A stretch of 64,000 nt of DNA, taken from CAMLFJ01 sp035524955 (GTDB lineage Bacteria; Methylomirabilota; Methylomirabilia; Rokubacteriales; CSP1-6). Below are positions 1-8,124 of the stretch, piece after piece. Under the pieces are notes generated by a model. The model saw nothing but the letters and a program-made list of their open reading frames with translations, had not been told where the DNA came from and ran no database searches. Where the stretch lies: assembly GCA_035524955.1 (NCBI GenBank), contig DATLFG010000073.1, forward strand, positions 6,514-70,513, given 5' to 3'. The position numbers and the translations under genes are program-made. The first letter of the stretch is position 1; each line of letters opens with the position of its first letter.

Positions 1-326
1 CCGCCGGCCGGTCGGCTGGCGTGCAAGCCCATGAGGAGGTTCTCCCACACGGTCATGCGCGTGAGGAGACCCCGATTCTCCGGGACCAGCCGGAGGCCGA
101 GGCGCGCGATGCGGTGCCCGGCCAGCCGGGTCAGGCGGGCGCCGTCGAAGGCGATGACCCCGCTCTCGGGCACCAGGAGCCCCGCGATCGTGCGGAGCAG
201 GGTCGACTTGCCCGCACCGTTGCTGCCGATCAGCGTCACGACTTCTCCAGCGCGGACCGTCAGCGAGACGCCGTTGAGGGCCCGGATGCGGCCGTAGGAT
301 ACCGAAAGGTCACGCACCTCGAGCAT
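1..326 (-). CDS. livF: Branched-chain amino acid ABC transporter ATPase LivF (3' end outside window)
   Basis: ATPase subunit that powers a LIV/HAAT-type importer for branched-chain amino acids or related carboxylates. The visible N-terminal 108 residues begin MLEVRDLSVSYG and contain Walker A GSNGAGKST followed by the usual TIAGLLVPESG strand; the ABC signature and Walker B lie beyond the window edge. The ATG was chosen because GGAGGG sits about 8 nt upstream and MLEV is the canonical LivF start. The gene lies 17 nt after livG at the distal end of the gntR-led leftward operon. LivF pairs with LivG under the LivH/LivM permeases. Confidence 0.93.
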   Translation of the reverse strand, partial: MLEVRDLSVSYGRIRALNGVSLTVRAGEVVTLIGSNGAGKSTLLRTIAGLLVPESGVIAFDGARLTRLAGHRIARLGLRLVPENRGLLTRMTVWENLLMGLHASRPAG

Positions 327-343
327 TCCCGAGCCCTCCACCC

Positions 344-1108
344 TCAACCTTCCTCACCCAGGTAAGCCTCGATAACGCGCGGCGCGGACCGCACCTCGGC
401 GGGGGAGCCCTCCGCGATCTTCTCGCCGAAGTTGAGCACCGACACCGCGCGCGACACGTCCATGACGAGGCCGATGTCGTGCTCGACGAGGATCACGGTA
501 CACCCCCCCGCCGCGATGTCCCGGATCAGCTTGATGATGCCCATCTTCTCGGTCGGGGTCATGCCCGCGGCCGGCTCGTCGAGCAGCAGGAGCCCGGGGC
601 CCGTGGCCAGGGCCCGAGCGACCTCCACCCGTCGCTGGTCGCCGAGCGGGAGGCTACCGGCCGGTTCCTCGGCGCGGTCGGACAGACCGACCAAGTCGAG
701 CAGGTCCATCCCGCGCCGCCGGACCTCCACTTCCTCGGCGAGGGGCCGGAAGGGAAGCCGGAACCAGGCGCGGAGCAGCCCGGCGCCCGTGCGGCAATGC
801 TCGCCGACGAGGACATTTTCGAGCACGGTCATGCCCGAGAACAGGCGGATGTTCTGGAACGTCCGTCCCACGCCGAGCATCGCCCGCCGGAACGGGCGCA
901 GGTGGTCGATCCGCTCCCCGCGGAAGCGGACCTCGCCCCGGTCGGGGGCGAGGATTCCGCTCACGCAGTTGAGCAAGGTGGTCTTACCCGAGCCGTTGGG
1001 GCCGATGACAGCATGGACCGAGCCCTCCTCGACCGCGAGATCGATCGAGCTCAGCACCCGCAGGCCCCCGAACGACTTGGAGAGACCCCGCACCTCCAGC
1101 AGCGCCAA
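344..1108 (-). CDS. livG: Branched-chain amino acid ABC transporter ATPase LivG
   Basis: Second ATPase of the LIV-type importer, 254 residues, the normal family length. Walker A is GPNGSGKT near residue 37. A GVGRTFQNIRLF Q-loop region follows, then a PLGDQRRVEVARAL signature segment, where LGDQ replaces the textbook LSGGQ as is common in LivG, and Walker B LLLLDEPAAG. The C-terminus has the LivG-type VLNFGEKIAEG stretch. The start is TTG, with LLEVRGLSKSFGG aligning to family N-termini; there is no better ATG close by. It lies 13 nt after the substrate-binding protein gene in the same operon. Confidence 0.93.
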   Translation of the reverse strand: MALLEVRGLSKSFGGLRVLSSIDLAVEEGSVHAVIGPNGSGKTTLLNCVSGILAPDRGEVRFRGERIDHLRPFRRAMLGVGRTFQNIRLFSGMTVLENVLVGEHCRTGAGLLRAWFRLPFRPLAEEVEVRRRGMDLLDLVGLSDRAEEPAGSLPLGDQRRVEVARALATGPGLLLLDEPAAGMTPTEKMGIIKLIRDIAAGGCTVILVEHDIGLVMDVSRAVSVLNFGEKIAEGSPAEVRSAPRVIEAYLGEEG

Positions 1109-1121
1109 CGGTCCGGTCGGC

Positions 1122-2294
1122 CTATTGATCCAGCTTCACGAACCCGCCGCTCTTGACCTCGAGGACGGTGGCGGCGCCGGAGCCGTCGCCCACCTCGTCC
1201 ATGGAGGTCAGCCCGGCGATGCCGTCGTAGCCCTTCAGCTCCGCCCAACCCTTGCGGATCTTTTCTCGGTCGAGCTCGAGATCGCCGGGCTTGTTGGTGA
1301 CGCCGTACTTCTCCATGATGATCTTGGTGATGTAGACGTTGTCGTAGGCCCGCATCCCGCCGTAGTTCGGCTTCTTGCCCCCCGAGCGCTCCATGAACTT
1401 CTTCAGGAACTCGCGGTTCTTGGGACGGGGATCGTCCGGCCAACCGGCCGAGCCGATGATGCTACCCTCGCCGTCGGCGCCGACGAGGTTCGCGAACTCG
1501 GGCGAGCCGGTGCACGCGCCGGCGAGGAACGGCTGCTTCAGGCCGAGCTTCCGAGCCTGCCGGACGATGTTGGCGGCCTGCTGGTAGCACGCGCCGAGGG
1601 CGATTCCGTCGGGGGCGAGGCCCTTGATCTTGGTGAGCTGCGCGCTGAAGTCGATGTCCTTCGTCTGATAGGTCAGAAGCTCCTTGACGTCGACCCCATA
1701 CTTCTTGAACAGCGCCGGCAGGACCTTGGCCCCCTCGGCCGCCGAAACCGCGTCAGCGGAATCGTAGAGGATCACGCTGGTCTTGACCTTGTAGCGGTTC
1801 CTCCAGACCTTCACCGCCGGCTCCAGCTGCTTGTCGCTGGTGAGCGAGTTGCGGAACGCCCACGTCGACAGCTTGGACAGCCCGGGTTTGGCCGAGCACT
1901 GCGAGACGATCACCGTCTGGAGCCGGTCGAGCATCGGGGCCAGGGCCTCGAACTCGGATGAGAAGCAGGGGCCGATGACCGCCAGCACCTTCTCTTCCTG
2001 GACGAGCTTCCGGGCCAGCGAGATCGCCTGACCGACCTCGGTGGCGGTGTCGTGGATGACGACCTCCACCGGGACGCCCCCGATCCCGCCCGCCTTGTTG
2101 ATCTCATCCACCGCGATCTGGGTGGCGATCTTGCTGTGCTCGCCCCACTCGGCGCCCTTGCCGGTGATCGGGTAGATCGCGCCGAGCTTGACCGTCTTCC
2201 CCTCGAGCTTCGCCTCCGTCGACCCCGGCGCGGAGAGGAGGACCAGCATCAGCGTCAGTGCCGCCGTCCATGTGAGCTTCCTGGGTATTCTCAT
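1122..2294 (-). CDS. Periplasmic substrate-binding protein of the LIV transporter
   Basis: Type 1 periplasmic binding protein (peripla_BP_6 / LivK-like), 390 residues. A Sec signal peptide covers about residues 1-28 (MRIPRKLTW, hydrophobic core, ending STEA). The mature part starts with the family pattern VKLGAIYPITGKGAEWG and continues with VEVVIHDTATE and VIGPCFSSE, the hinge regions of this fold. The ATG is preceded by GGAGGGAGCG and overlaps the livM stop by 4 bp (ATGA), which fixes the start. The ligand cannot be read from sequence. The neighbouring oxidoreductases suggest an aromatic or other carboxylated catabolite rather than leucine. Confidence 0.93.
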   Translation of the reverse strand: MRIPRKLTWTAALTLMLVLLSAPGSTEAKLEGKTVKLGAIYPITGKGAEWGEHSKIATQIAVDEINKAGGIGGVPVEVVIHDTATEVGQAISLARKLVQEEKVLAVIGPCFSSEFEALAPMLDRLQTVIVSQCSAKPGLSKLSTWAFRNSLTSDKQLEPAVKVWRNRYKVKTSVILYDSADAVSAAEGAKVLPALFKKYGVDVKELLTYQTKDIDFSAQLTKIKGLAPDGIALGACYQQAANIVRQARKLGLKQPFLAGACTGSPEFANLVGADGEGSIIGSAGWPDDPRPKNREFLKKFMERSGGKKPNYGGMRAYDNVYITKIIMEKYGVTNKPGDLELDREKIRKGWAELKGYDGIAGLTSMDEVGDGSGAATVLEVKSGGFVKLDQ

Positions 2295-3205
2295 CGCTCC
2301 CTCCTTGTGTGCGGATCTTGTCTTGGCGCGCTCGACCCGCCGCCACGGGACCGAGCCCCCGAACCAACACGGCGCACGAGCCGTCGCAGCCCGTGGACAA
2401 CCCGATGATCGACGAGCCCCTGCGGCCGGATCACCATCACGAGGATCATGGCCAGCCCGAAGAAGGCCAGGCGCCATTCCTGCAGGAATCGCAGCCACTC
2501 CGGGAGCAGGGTGAGTAGCGTCGCGCCCACGATGGCGCCCCAGTACGTCTCGACCCCACCCACGACGATGAAGGTGAACGGCATGATCGAGCGGTGCAGC
2601 CCGAACTCCTCAGGATCGATGAACAGAGCGTAGTGCGCCCACAGGGCCCCGGCCAGGCCGGCGACGCCCGCGCCGATGGCAAAGACCATCAGCTTCATCC
2701 GGGTGACGTCGATGCCGATGACGTCGGCCGCCAACTCGTCGGTCCGCACCGCATCGAGCGCCCGCCCGACGCGGGAGCGCGCGGTGCGCGAGGCCAGCAA
2801 CGCCGTCAACGCCGTGAGAGCGGCGACCAGGGGCAGCGTTGTCACGAAGCCCATCCCGCGATACCCCTGGGCAGCACCCGTCGGCTCGAAGTTCAGGAAG
2901 AATACCCTGACGATCTCCCCGAACGCCAGCGTCAGCAGTACGAGATAGATGCCCTTTACCCGCAGGGCGGGAAGGCCGACCACGCCACCGAGCAGGGCGG
3001 TCGCGACGGCGGCCGTGCCGAAGGCGGCTGGCCACGGCCACCCCATGGCCACCGTGAGCCAGGACGCCGTGTAGGCCCCGACCGCCATGAACCCTCCCTG
3101 CCCGAGCGACAGCTGCCCGGCGGCCAGTGGAAAGTAGAGCGACAGACCGAGGATCATGTTGATCCCCAGCTGGATCAGGACATCCTCGAAGTACGGGCTG
3201 AGCAT
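2291..3205 (-). CDS. livM: Branched-chain amino acid ABC transporter permease LivM
   Basis: Inner-membrane permease, 304 residues. The N-terminus MLSPYFEDVLIQLGINMILGLSL and the early LAAGQLSLGQGGFMAVGAY motif are diagnostic for LivM. Multiple hydrophobic helices follow, and the late EAA-like segment FTFIVVGGVETYWGAIVGA couples to the ATPases. The C-terminus is an Arg-rich hydrophilic tail longer than usual. It starts 5 nt downstream of livH and overlaps the binding-protein ATG by 4 bp, so expression is translationally coupled. Confidence 0.93.
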   Translation of the reverse strand: MLSPYFEDVLIQLGINMILGLSLYFPLAAGQLSLGQGGFMAVGAYTASWLTVAMGWPWPAAFGTAAVATALLGGVVGLPALRVKGIYLVLLTLAFGEIVRVFFLNFEPTGAAQGYRGMGFVTTLPLVAALTALTALLASRTARSRVGRALDAVRTDELAADVIGIDVTRMKLMVFAIGAGVAGLAGALWAHYALFIDPEEFGLHRSIMPFTFIVVGGVETYWGAIVGATLLTLLPEWLRFLQEWRLAFFGLAMILVMVIRPQGLVDHRVVHGLRRLVRRVGSGARSRGGGSSAPRQDPHTRRER

Positions 3206-3210
3206 CGCCG

Positions 3211-4080
3211 TCAGTCCCGTCGCGGTGCCCGCAGTCCGAGCAGCCCTTCCGGCCGAGCCAGGAGGACCAGCATGAGCGCCCCGAACGCGAAAGCATCGCG
3301 ATACGAGGAGGCCAGGTAGCCGGCCCCCAGCACCTCGAGGACACCCAGGAGCAAGCCGCCCAGCATCGCGCCGGGCACGTTGCCAAGTCCGCCCAGCATC
3401 ATCACGACGAGCCCCTTGATGCCCATCTGCACGCCGATGAACGGATGGACCGAATTGTAGGCGATTCCCACGAGGACCCCGGCGGCCCCGGCGAGCGCCG
3501 AGCCGATGAAGAAGCACAGCAGCACGACGCCGGTCACGTTGACGCCGAGCAGCGTGGCCACGGACGGATCCTCGGCGGTGGCGCGGATCGCGCGGCCCGC
3601 CCGGGTGCGGGCCAGGAACAGCTGCAGCGCGCCCATGAGGACGACCGCCGCGAGCAGCATGAAGACCTGCACCGAGGAGATGCGCACCGGTCCGAGCTGC
3701 CACACCTCGGTCGCGAACGTGGGCGGGAAGCCCTGCTGCTCGGCGCCGAAGTACCCCCGGGTCGTCTCCTGGAGCACGATCCCCGTCCCGATCGTCGTAG
3801 CCAGAGGGGCCAGGTGGTGAGCGCCGCGCAGGGGTCGGAAGGCCACCCGCTCGATGGCGATACCGAGTACGCCGGTGACCAGCATGGCGAAGGCGATCGC
3901 GATGAGAATGCTGCCGGTCGCCCGCACCGCCACCAACCCGGCGAAGGCGCCGACCATGAAGACCTCCCCGTGGGCCAGGTGCAAGAGCCCGAGCACGCCG
4001 AAGATCAGCGTGTACCCGATGGCGATCAGCGCGTAGACCGCGCCGAGCATCACGCCGTTGACGAGCTGCTCTACGAGCAC
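3211..4080 (-). CDS. livH: Branched-chain amino acid ABC transporter permease LivH
   Basis: Inner-membrane permease partner of LivM. The sequence has the classical LivH start EQLVNGVMLGAVYALIAIG, then YTLIFGVLGLLHLAHGEVFM and a C-terminal VMMLGGLGNVPGAMLGGLLLG loop, the EAA-like ATPase contact. I chose the GTG giving VLVEQL (289 residues) because family members begin at this point. An ATG 16 codons upstream would force a 58-bp overlap with the preceding gene. With the GTG start the overlap with the molybdenum hydroxylase gene is only 10 bp. Confidence 0.9.
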   Translation of the reverse strand: MLVEQLVNGVMLGAVYALIAIGYTLIFGVLGLLHLAHGEVFMVGAFAGLVAVRATGSILIAIAFAMLVTGVLGIAIERVAFRPLRGAHHLAPLATTIGTGIVLQETTRGYFGAEQQGFPPTFATEVWQLGPVRISSVQVFMLLAAVVLMGALQLFLARTRAGRAIRATAEDPSVATLLGVNVTGVVLLCFFIGSALAGAAGVLVGIAYNSVHPFIGVQMGIKGLVVMMLGGLGNVPGAMLGGLLLGVLEVLGAGYLASSYRDAFAFGALMLVLLARPEGLLGLRAPRRD

Positions 4081-6482
4081 GGCGCGGGCTCCCCGGAATC
4101 TCCTCCGCGTTGCCGCCAGGAGGCCCACAGGCGGGCGGGCGCGAGGGGCAGGTCGTTCAACTCGATCCGGAAGGGAGCCAGGGCATCGGCGGCCGCATTG
4201 GCGAGAACGGCCGCCGGTCCGAGCGTGCCGCCTTCACCGACGCCGCGCACCGCGAGCAGGTTGTCCGCGGGCTCCTCGATGTGGTGGAGCTCGAGCGCCG
4301 GGATGCCGGCCGCGGTCGGCAGCGCGTACTCCATGAAGGTCCCGGTGAGCAGCTGGCCCGCGTCGTCGTAGAGCAGATGCTCGAGGAGCGCCCCACCGAT
4401 GCCCTGCGCGATGGCGCCCTGCACCTGACCCTCGACGATCAGCGGGTTGATCATCCGCCCGGTGTCCTCGACCACCACGTAGCGGTGAATCGCCAGCGCC
4501 CCGGTCGCGGCGTCGACCTCGACCACCGCCGCCTGCGATCCGGCCGCGAACGTCCCGCGGATCGGATCGTAGAACCGGGTGGCCTCGAGGCCCGGCTCCA
4601 TGTCCGGGGGGAGCCGGTGGGTCTCGAGGTGCGCGACCCGGGCCACCTCGGCCACCGTGACCGCGCGCCCCGGCGCGCCCTTGACCGCGACGCGCCCGTC
4701 CCGCACCTCCAGATCCTCGGGGGCGGCCTCGAGCAGGTGGGCCGCGATGCGGGCCGCCTTGTCGCGCACGGCCCCGGCCGCGCGCATCGCGGCCCCCCCG
4801 CCGATCACGGCCTGCCGGGAGGCGAACGCGCCGAGGCCGAAGGGCGTGGCGTCGGTGTCCCCGAGGACGACCGACACCGTGTCGAACGGCACGCCGAGCT
4901 CCGACGCCACGATCTGGGCCACCGTCGTCTCGAGCCCCTGGCCCTGGGACGTGACCCCCGCCAGCACCGTCACCGCCCCTCCGGGATCCACTCGAACGGT
5001 CGCGCCCTCGTGGCCGGTGCGGAAGGGCATGCGCGGGCCCGCCGAGGCGGCCTGACCCAGGCCGGTCAGCTCGTTGTAGTTCGCGAAGCCGATGCCCACG
5101 TACCGGCCCTCTTGCCGGAGCCGCGCCTGCTCGGCCCGGAACGCGCCATAGCCGACCGCCTCCACCGCCTTCTCGAAGCACACCGGATAGCTCGGGCTGT
5201 CGTGGACGAGGCGCGTGGCCGCGGTGTAGGGCAGGTCGGCGGGACCGATCAGATTGATGCGCCGGACATCCACGGGATCGAGCCCGAGCGCGCCCGCGCC
5301 GAGGTCCAGGATCCGCTCCATCACGAAGGTGGTCGCCGGACGCGCGACGCCGCGGTAGGGGCCCGCCGGGGCCGTGTTCGTCGCCACCGCGACAACTTCG
5401 CACCGGTAGTGCCGCAGCTTGTAGGGTCCGGTCAGGAGGCCACCGGCCATGAGCGCCTCGATCCCCGCCGTCCACGGGTACACGGAGTAGGCGCCCGCAT
5501 TGCACGCGGCGCGCACGTCCATCGCGAGCAGGGCCCCGGCGCGGTCGAAGCCGGCCCGCACCGCGTAGTGGTGATCGCGCGCGTGCGCAGAAGCCAGGAG
5601 CCCCTCCCGGCGCTGCTCCACCCACTTGACGGGACGGCCCAGACGCATCGCGAGCAGGCAGAGCGCGACGTCCTCGGGATAGAGGATCGCCTTGACCCCG
5701 AACCCGCCGCCCACGTCGGGCGCGATCAAACGAATGCGGTTCTCAGGGAGGCCGAGGATCCCGGCCAGGCCGTGGCGGGCCAGGTGTGGGACCTGGGTGC
5801 CGGACCAGAGCGTGAGCTTGCCCTCCGCCGGGTTCCAGTCCGCGACCCCGCCGCGCCCTTCGAGCGGCGCCGCCGTCTGCCGGTTGGTGCGGAAGGCGCG
5901 CTCCACCACGACGGCCGAACCGGCCAGGGCCGCCTCCACCTCCCCGCTCTCGAACCGGCGCGACAGGAGCACGTTGTCCGGCGCCGCCTCGTGGAGGACG
6001 GCGCAATCGCCGCGGGCCCGGACGACGTCCACCACCGCCGGCAGCGGCTCGTAGTCGACCGCGACGAGCGCGGCGCCGTCCTCGGCCGCGTAGCGGTCGC
6101 GGGCCGCGACGGCGGCCACCGCCTCGCCCGCGAAGCGCACCGTCGGCCACGCCAGGATCGGCTGCTCGGTCTCCACGTAGGTCGGCAGCGCCGAGCGCGC
6201 CCGGACGCGATGCCGGGCGAAGTCCGGATCGGCGCCCGTCACCACCGCCACGACGCCCGGCGCCGCCGCCGCGCCGGCGGTCTCGACCCCGCGGATCCGG
6301 GCGTGCGCGTGGACGCTGCGCACGAAGGCGACGTGCAGCATGCGCGGCAGCTCGACGTCGCTCACGTACCGGCCCCGCCCGGTGACGAGGCGCGCGTCCT
6401 CCTTGCGCGGGATGCGGGCCCCGAACACGCTCGACGCGCCGGAATGCGGGGCGCTGGCCACCGACGCGCTCGGGCTCCTCAC
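4071..6482 (-). CDS. Xanthine dehydrogenase family molybdopterin-binding large subunit (CoxL/CutL-like)
   Basis: Catalytic subunit of a molybdenum hydroxylase, 803 residues, normal for CoxL-type chains. The first domain starts FGARIPRKEDARLVTGRGRYVSD and has the family segment VVTGADPDFA. Cofactor-binding pieces include GGGFGVKAILYPEDV, the GPYRGVARPATTFVMER loop and the C-terminal RGVGEGGTLGPAAVLANA, which carries the catalytic Glu. PYRGVAR replaces the AYRCSFR loop of true CO dehydrogenase, so it is probably an aldehyde, purine or aromatic hydroxylase and not CO dehydrogenase. GTG start in a 4-bp overlap with the SDR stop. The iron-sulfur and FAD subunits it normally needs are not next to it. 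Confidence 0.92.
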   Translation of the reverse strand: MRSPSASVASAPHSGASSVFGARIPRKEDARLVTGRGRYVSDVELPRMLHVAFVRSVHAHARIRGVETAGAAAAPGVVAVVTGADPDFARHRVRARSALPTYVETEQPILAWPTVRFAGEAVAAVAARDRYAAEDGAALVAVDYEPLPAVVDVVRARGDCAVLHEAAPDNVLLSRRFESGEVEAALAGSAVVVERAFRTNRQTAAPLEGRGGVADWNPAEGKLTLWSGTQVPHLARHGLAGILGLPENRIRLIAPDVGGGFGVKAILYPEDVALCLLAMRLGRPVKWVEQRREGLLASAHARDHHYAVRAGFDRAGALLAMDVRAACNAGAYSVYPWTAGIEALMAGGLLTGPYKLRHYRCEVVAVATNTAPAGPYRGVARPATTFVMERILDLGAGALGLDPVDVRRINLIGPADLPYTAATRLVHDSPSYPVCFEKAVEAVGYGAFRAEQARLRQEGRYVGIGFANYNELTGLGQAASAGPRMPFRTGHEGATVRVDPGGAVTVLAGVTSQGQGLETTVAQIVASELGVPFDTVSVVLGDTDATPFGLGAFASRQAVIGGGAAMRAAGAVRDKAARIAAHLLEAAPEDLEVRDGRVAVKGAPGRAVTVAEVARVAHLETHRLPPDMEPGLEATRFYDPIRGTFAAGSQAAVVEVDAATGALAIHRYVVVEDTGRMINPLIVEGQVQGAIAQGIGGALLEHLLYDDAGQLLTGTFMEYALPTAAGIPALELHHIEEPADNLLAVRGVGEGGTLGPAAVLANAAADALAPFRIELNDLPLAPARLWASWRQRGGDSGEPAPCS

Positions 6483-7243
6483 ACCATGGCGTAGCCGCCG
6501 TTGACCGAGACCACCTGGCCGGTGGTCCAGCCCGACAGCGGCGAGGCGAGGAGCAGGACCATCGGGGTGACGTCGTCGGGCCGGCCGACCCGCCGCAACG
6601 GATACTGGGCCAGGATCTTCTTCATGCGCGCGTCGTCGGCCCCGCCCGCGTGGGCCTCGAGGCTGTCGGTTTGCACGAGCGCGAGGGAGACGCAGTTCGC
6701 CCGGATCCCGTGGCGGGCCAGCTCCTTGGCGAGCGACCGGGTCAGGCCGACGGTGGCGGCGCGCGTGGTCCCGGTCACGAGCAGGCCGGATTCGCCCACG
6801 CGCCCCGAGTCGCCCATGAGGTTGACGATCGCCCCCGAGCCCCGGGCGGTCATGCCCCGCGCCACCGCCTGCGTGATGCGGAGCGTCCCGGTGACGGTCA
6901 CGTCCACCTGGGGGGCCCACTCCTCGGGCGTCGTCTCGAGGAACGGCTTGCGCTGGGTCGCGGCGGCGTTGTTGACCAGGACGTCGATCGGGCCCAGCTC
7001 GCGCTCGACCTGCTGGACCGCGCCGGCCACCGCGCCGTCCACCCGCAGGTCGGCGCCGACGGCCAGGGCCTTCACGCCCAGCGCGCGCGCCTCGGCCGCC
7101 GCCGCGTCGGCCCCGCCCGCCGAGGAATGATAGTGGAAGGCCACGTGGGCCCCTTCGCGGGCGAAGGCGAGGCCGATCGCCCGCCCCAGGCCCTGGCCGG
7201 CGCCCGTGACCAGCACGACCTTGCCGCGGAGCCGGAGGTCCAC
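6479..7243 (-). CDS. SDR family oxidoreductase (classical short-chain dehydrogenase)
   Basis: NAD(P)-dependent alcohol/ketone oxidoreductase of the classical SDR family, 254 residues. The Rossmann motif is TGAGQGLGRAIG near residue 14 and NNAA follows at about residue 90. The active-site Ser is expected in the NLMGDSGRVGESGLLVTGTT region, but the usual YxxxK is not apparent: the Tyr position reads T-G-T-T, so catalysis may be altered. The C-terminus SGWTTGQVVSVNGGYAMV is typical. GTG start overlaps the gntR stop by one base (TAGTG). Likely acts on the substrate imported or oxidised by its operon neighbours. Confidence 0.88.
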   Translation of the reverse strand: MDLRLRGKVVLVTGAGQGLGRAIGLAFAREGAHVAFHYHSSAGGADAAAAEARALGVKALAVGADLRVDGAVAGAVQQVERELGPIDVLVNNAAATQRKPFLETTPEEWAPQVDVTVTGTLRITQAVARGMTARGSGAIVNLMGDSGRVGESGLLVTGTTRAATVGLTRSLAKELARHGIRANCVSLALVQTDSLEAHAGGADDARMKKILAQYPLRRVGRPDDVTPMVLLLASPLSGWTTGQVVSVNGGYAMV

Positions 7244-7986
7244 TAGCGCGCGCTCTCGCGCCGGGCGTCCTTCGGGCCGGCGAAGCGCTGGAACTCCCGC
7301 GAGCGCACCACCTGCTCGAGCACGCTGTAGATGTGCTCCCGCATCCGCGCCGCGGCCGCCCCCGCGTCGCGGGCCCGGATCGCCTCGAGGATGCTCTCGT
7401 GCTCCCGGTGGGTCTGCTCGATCTGCCCCGCGATGGACACGGCCACGCGCTGGATGCGCTGGATATGCGCCTGGACGAGGCGGCTGCCGGTGGCGAATGT
7501 CGGGTTCCGCACCGACTCCGTGAGGATCCCGTGGAACCGGCTCTGGGTGTAGGCCTCGAGCGGGCGCCCGGCCTGGATGAGCCGTGCCTGGTCGCGGTGG
7601 GTCGCCTCGATCGCGGCCAGCGCCGTCTCGTCACACTGCCGCGTGAAGTGCTGGACGCAGTAGAGCTCCAGGGCCTCACGGAACTGGAAGACGTCCCGGC
7701 ACTCCTGCTCGTCGAGCGGGGCCACCTCGAAGCTCTTGAACGGCGTGGAGCGCACGAGCCCGTCGCGCTCGAGCTGGATGAGCGCGTCCCGGATCGGAGA
7801 CTTCGACACGCCGAGCTGCTCGCTCAGGACGCGCTCGGTGAGGGGCTGCCGCGGGGCCAGCTCCAGGCGGATGATGGCATCCCGGAGCGCGTCGTAGGCC
7901 TGCTCGCGGAGCAGGCGCCCGAGGGTGATCCGCGGGAGCGGCGGGGCCAGCGCTGCCTGACTCTCGGTGGTCGTCGAGTGCTCCAT
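7243..7986 (-). CDS. GntR family transcriptional regulator, FadR/FCD subfamily
   Basis: Ligand-responsive DNA-binding regulator, 247 residues. The winged helix spans about residues 25-95 (LREQAYDALRDAIIRLEL, then LSEQLGVSKSPIRDALIQLERDGLV). The C-terminal all-helical FCD effector domain has the His-bearing segments SRFHGIL, HREHESILEAI and MREHIYSVL that usually bind a metal and a carboxylate ligand. It is the first gene of the leftward operon and diverges from hpaB, the normal layout for an autoregulated catabolic repressor. The ATG at MEHSTTTES is close downstream of a good promoter and a dyad that could be its operator. Confidence 0.93.
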   Translation of the reverse strand: MEHSTTTESQAALAPPLPRITLGRLLREQAYDALRDAIIRLELAPRQPLTERVLSEQLGVSKSPIRDALIQLERDGLVRSTPFKSFEVAPLDEQECRDVFQFREALELYCVQHFTRQCDETALAAIEATHRDQARLIQAGRPLEAYTQSRFHGILTESVRNPTFATGSRLVQAHIQRIQRVAVSIAGQIEQTHREHESILEAIRARDAGAAAARMREHIYSVLEQVVRSREFQRFAGPKDARRESAR

Positions 7987-8014
7987 TGCGCTGGGGGCCT
8001 CGGAATCCGGTCCT

Positions 8015-8036
8015 GGTATCTGAGATCTGAGGTCTC
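8015..8036. promoter_or_regulatory. Candidate GntR operator (dyad GAGATC-TGA-GGTCTC)
   Basis: GAGATC and GGTCTC form an inverted repeat with a 3-bp centre and one mismatch, preceded by the direct repeat ATCTGAG-ATCTGAG. It lies at the predicted start of the gntR transcript, between divergent gntR and hpaB, where FadR-type repressors commonly bind. It is not the FadR consensus TGGTNNGACCA, so the assignment to this regulator is positional inference. Confidence 0.45.
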
Positions 8037-8045
8037 GGCGCCAGA

Positions 8046-8075
8046 GGTATAGGGCAGCCGCCTGGCTGTTGTCAA
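8046..8075 (-). promoter_or_regulatory. Sigma70-like promoter of the gntR-liv operon
   Basis: On the minus strand a consensus TTGACA (8070-8075) is separated by 18 bp from TATACC (8046-8051). The start of transcription would fall near 8039, about 50 nt before the gntR ATG, and next to the dyad at 8015-8036. Confidence 0.6.
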
Positions 8076-8124
8076 GCGTCGGGCCGGCTTGCGCCCCGCC
8101 GGAGGGGTGTGCGAGAGTCCCGCC

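Noticed and set aside
4071..6482. Aerobic CO dehydrogenase (coxL)
   Set aside because: The active-site loop is PYRGVAR, not AYRCSFR, and coxM/coxS are absent.
4071..7679. One continuous 1202-codon frame spanning the SDR and the molybdenum hydroxylase, suggesting a fusion
   Set aside because: The first part is low-complexity Arg/Gly/Pro from an out-of-phase reading of the SDR and GntR genes; the hydroxylase domain begins at a GTG overlapping the SDR stop.
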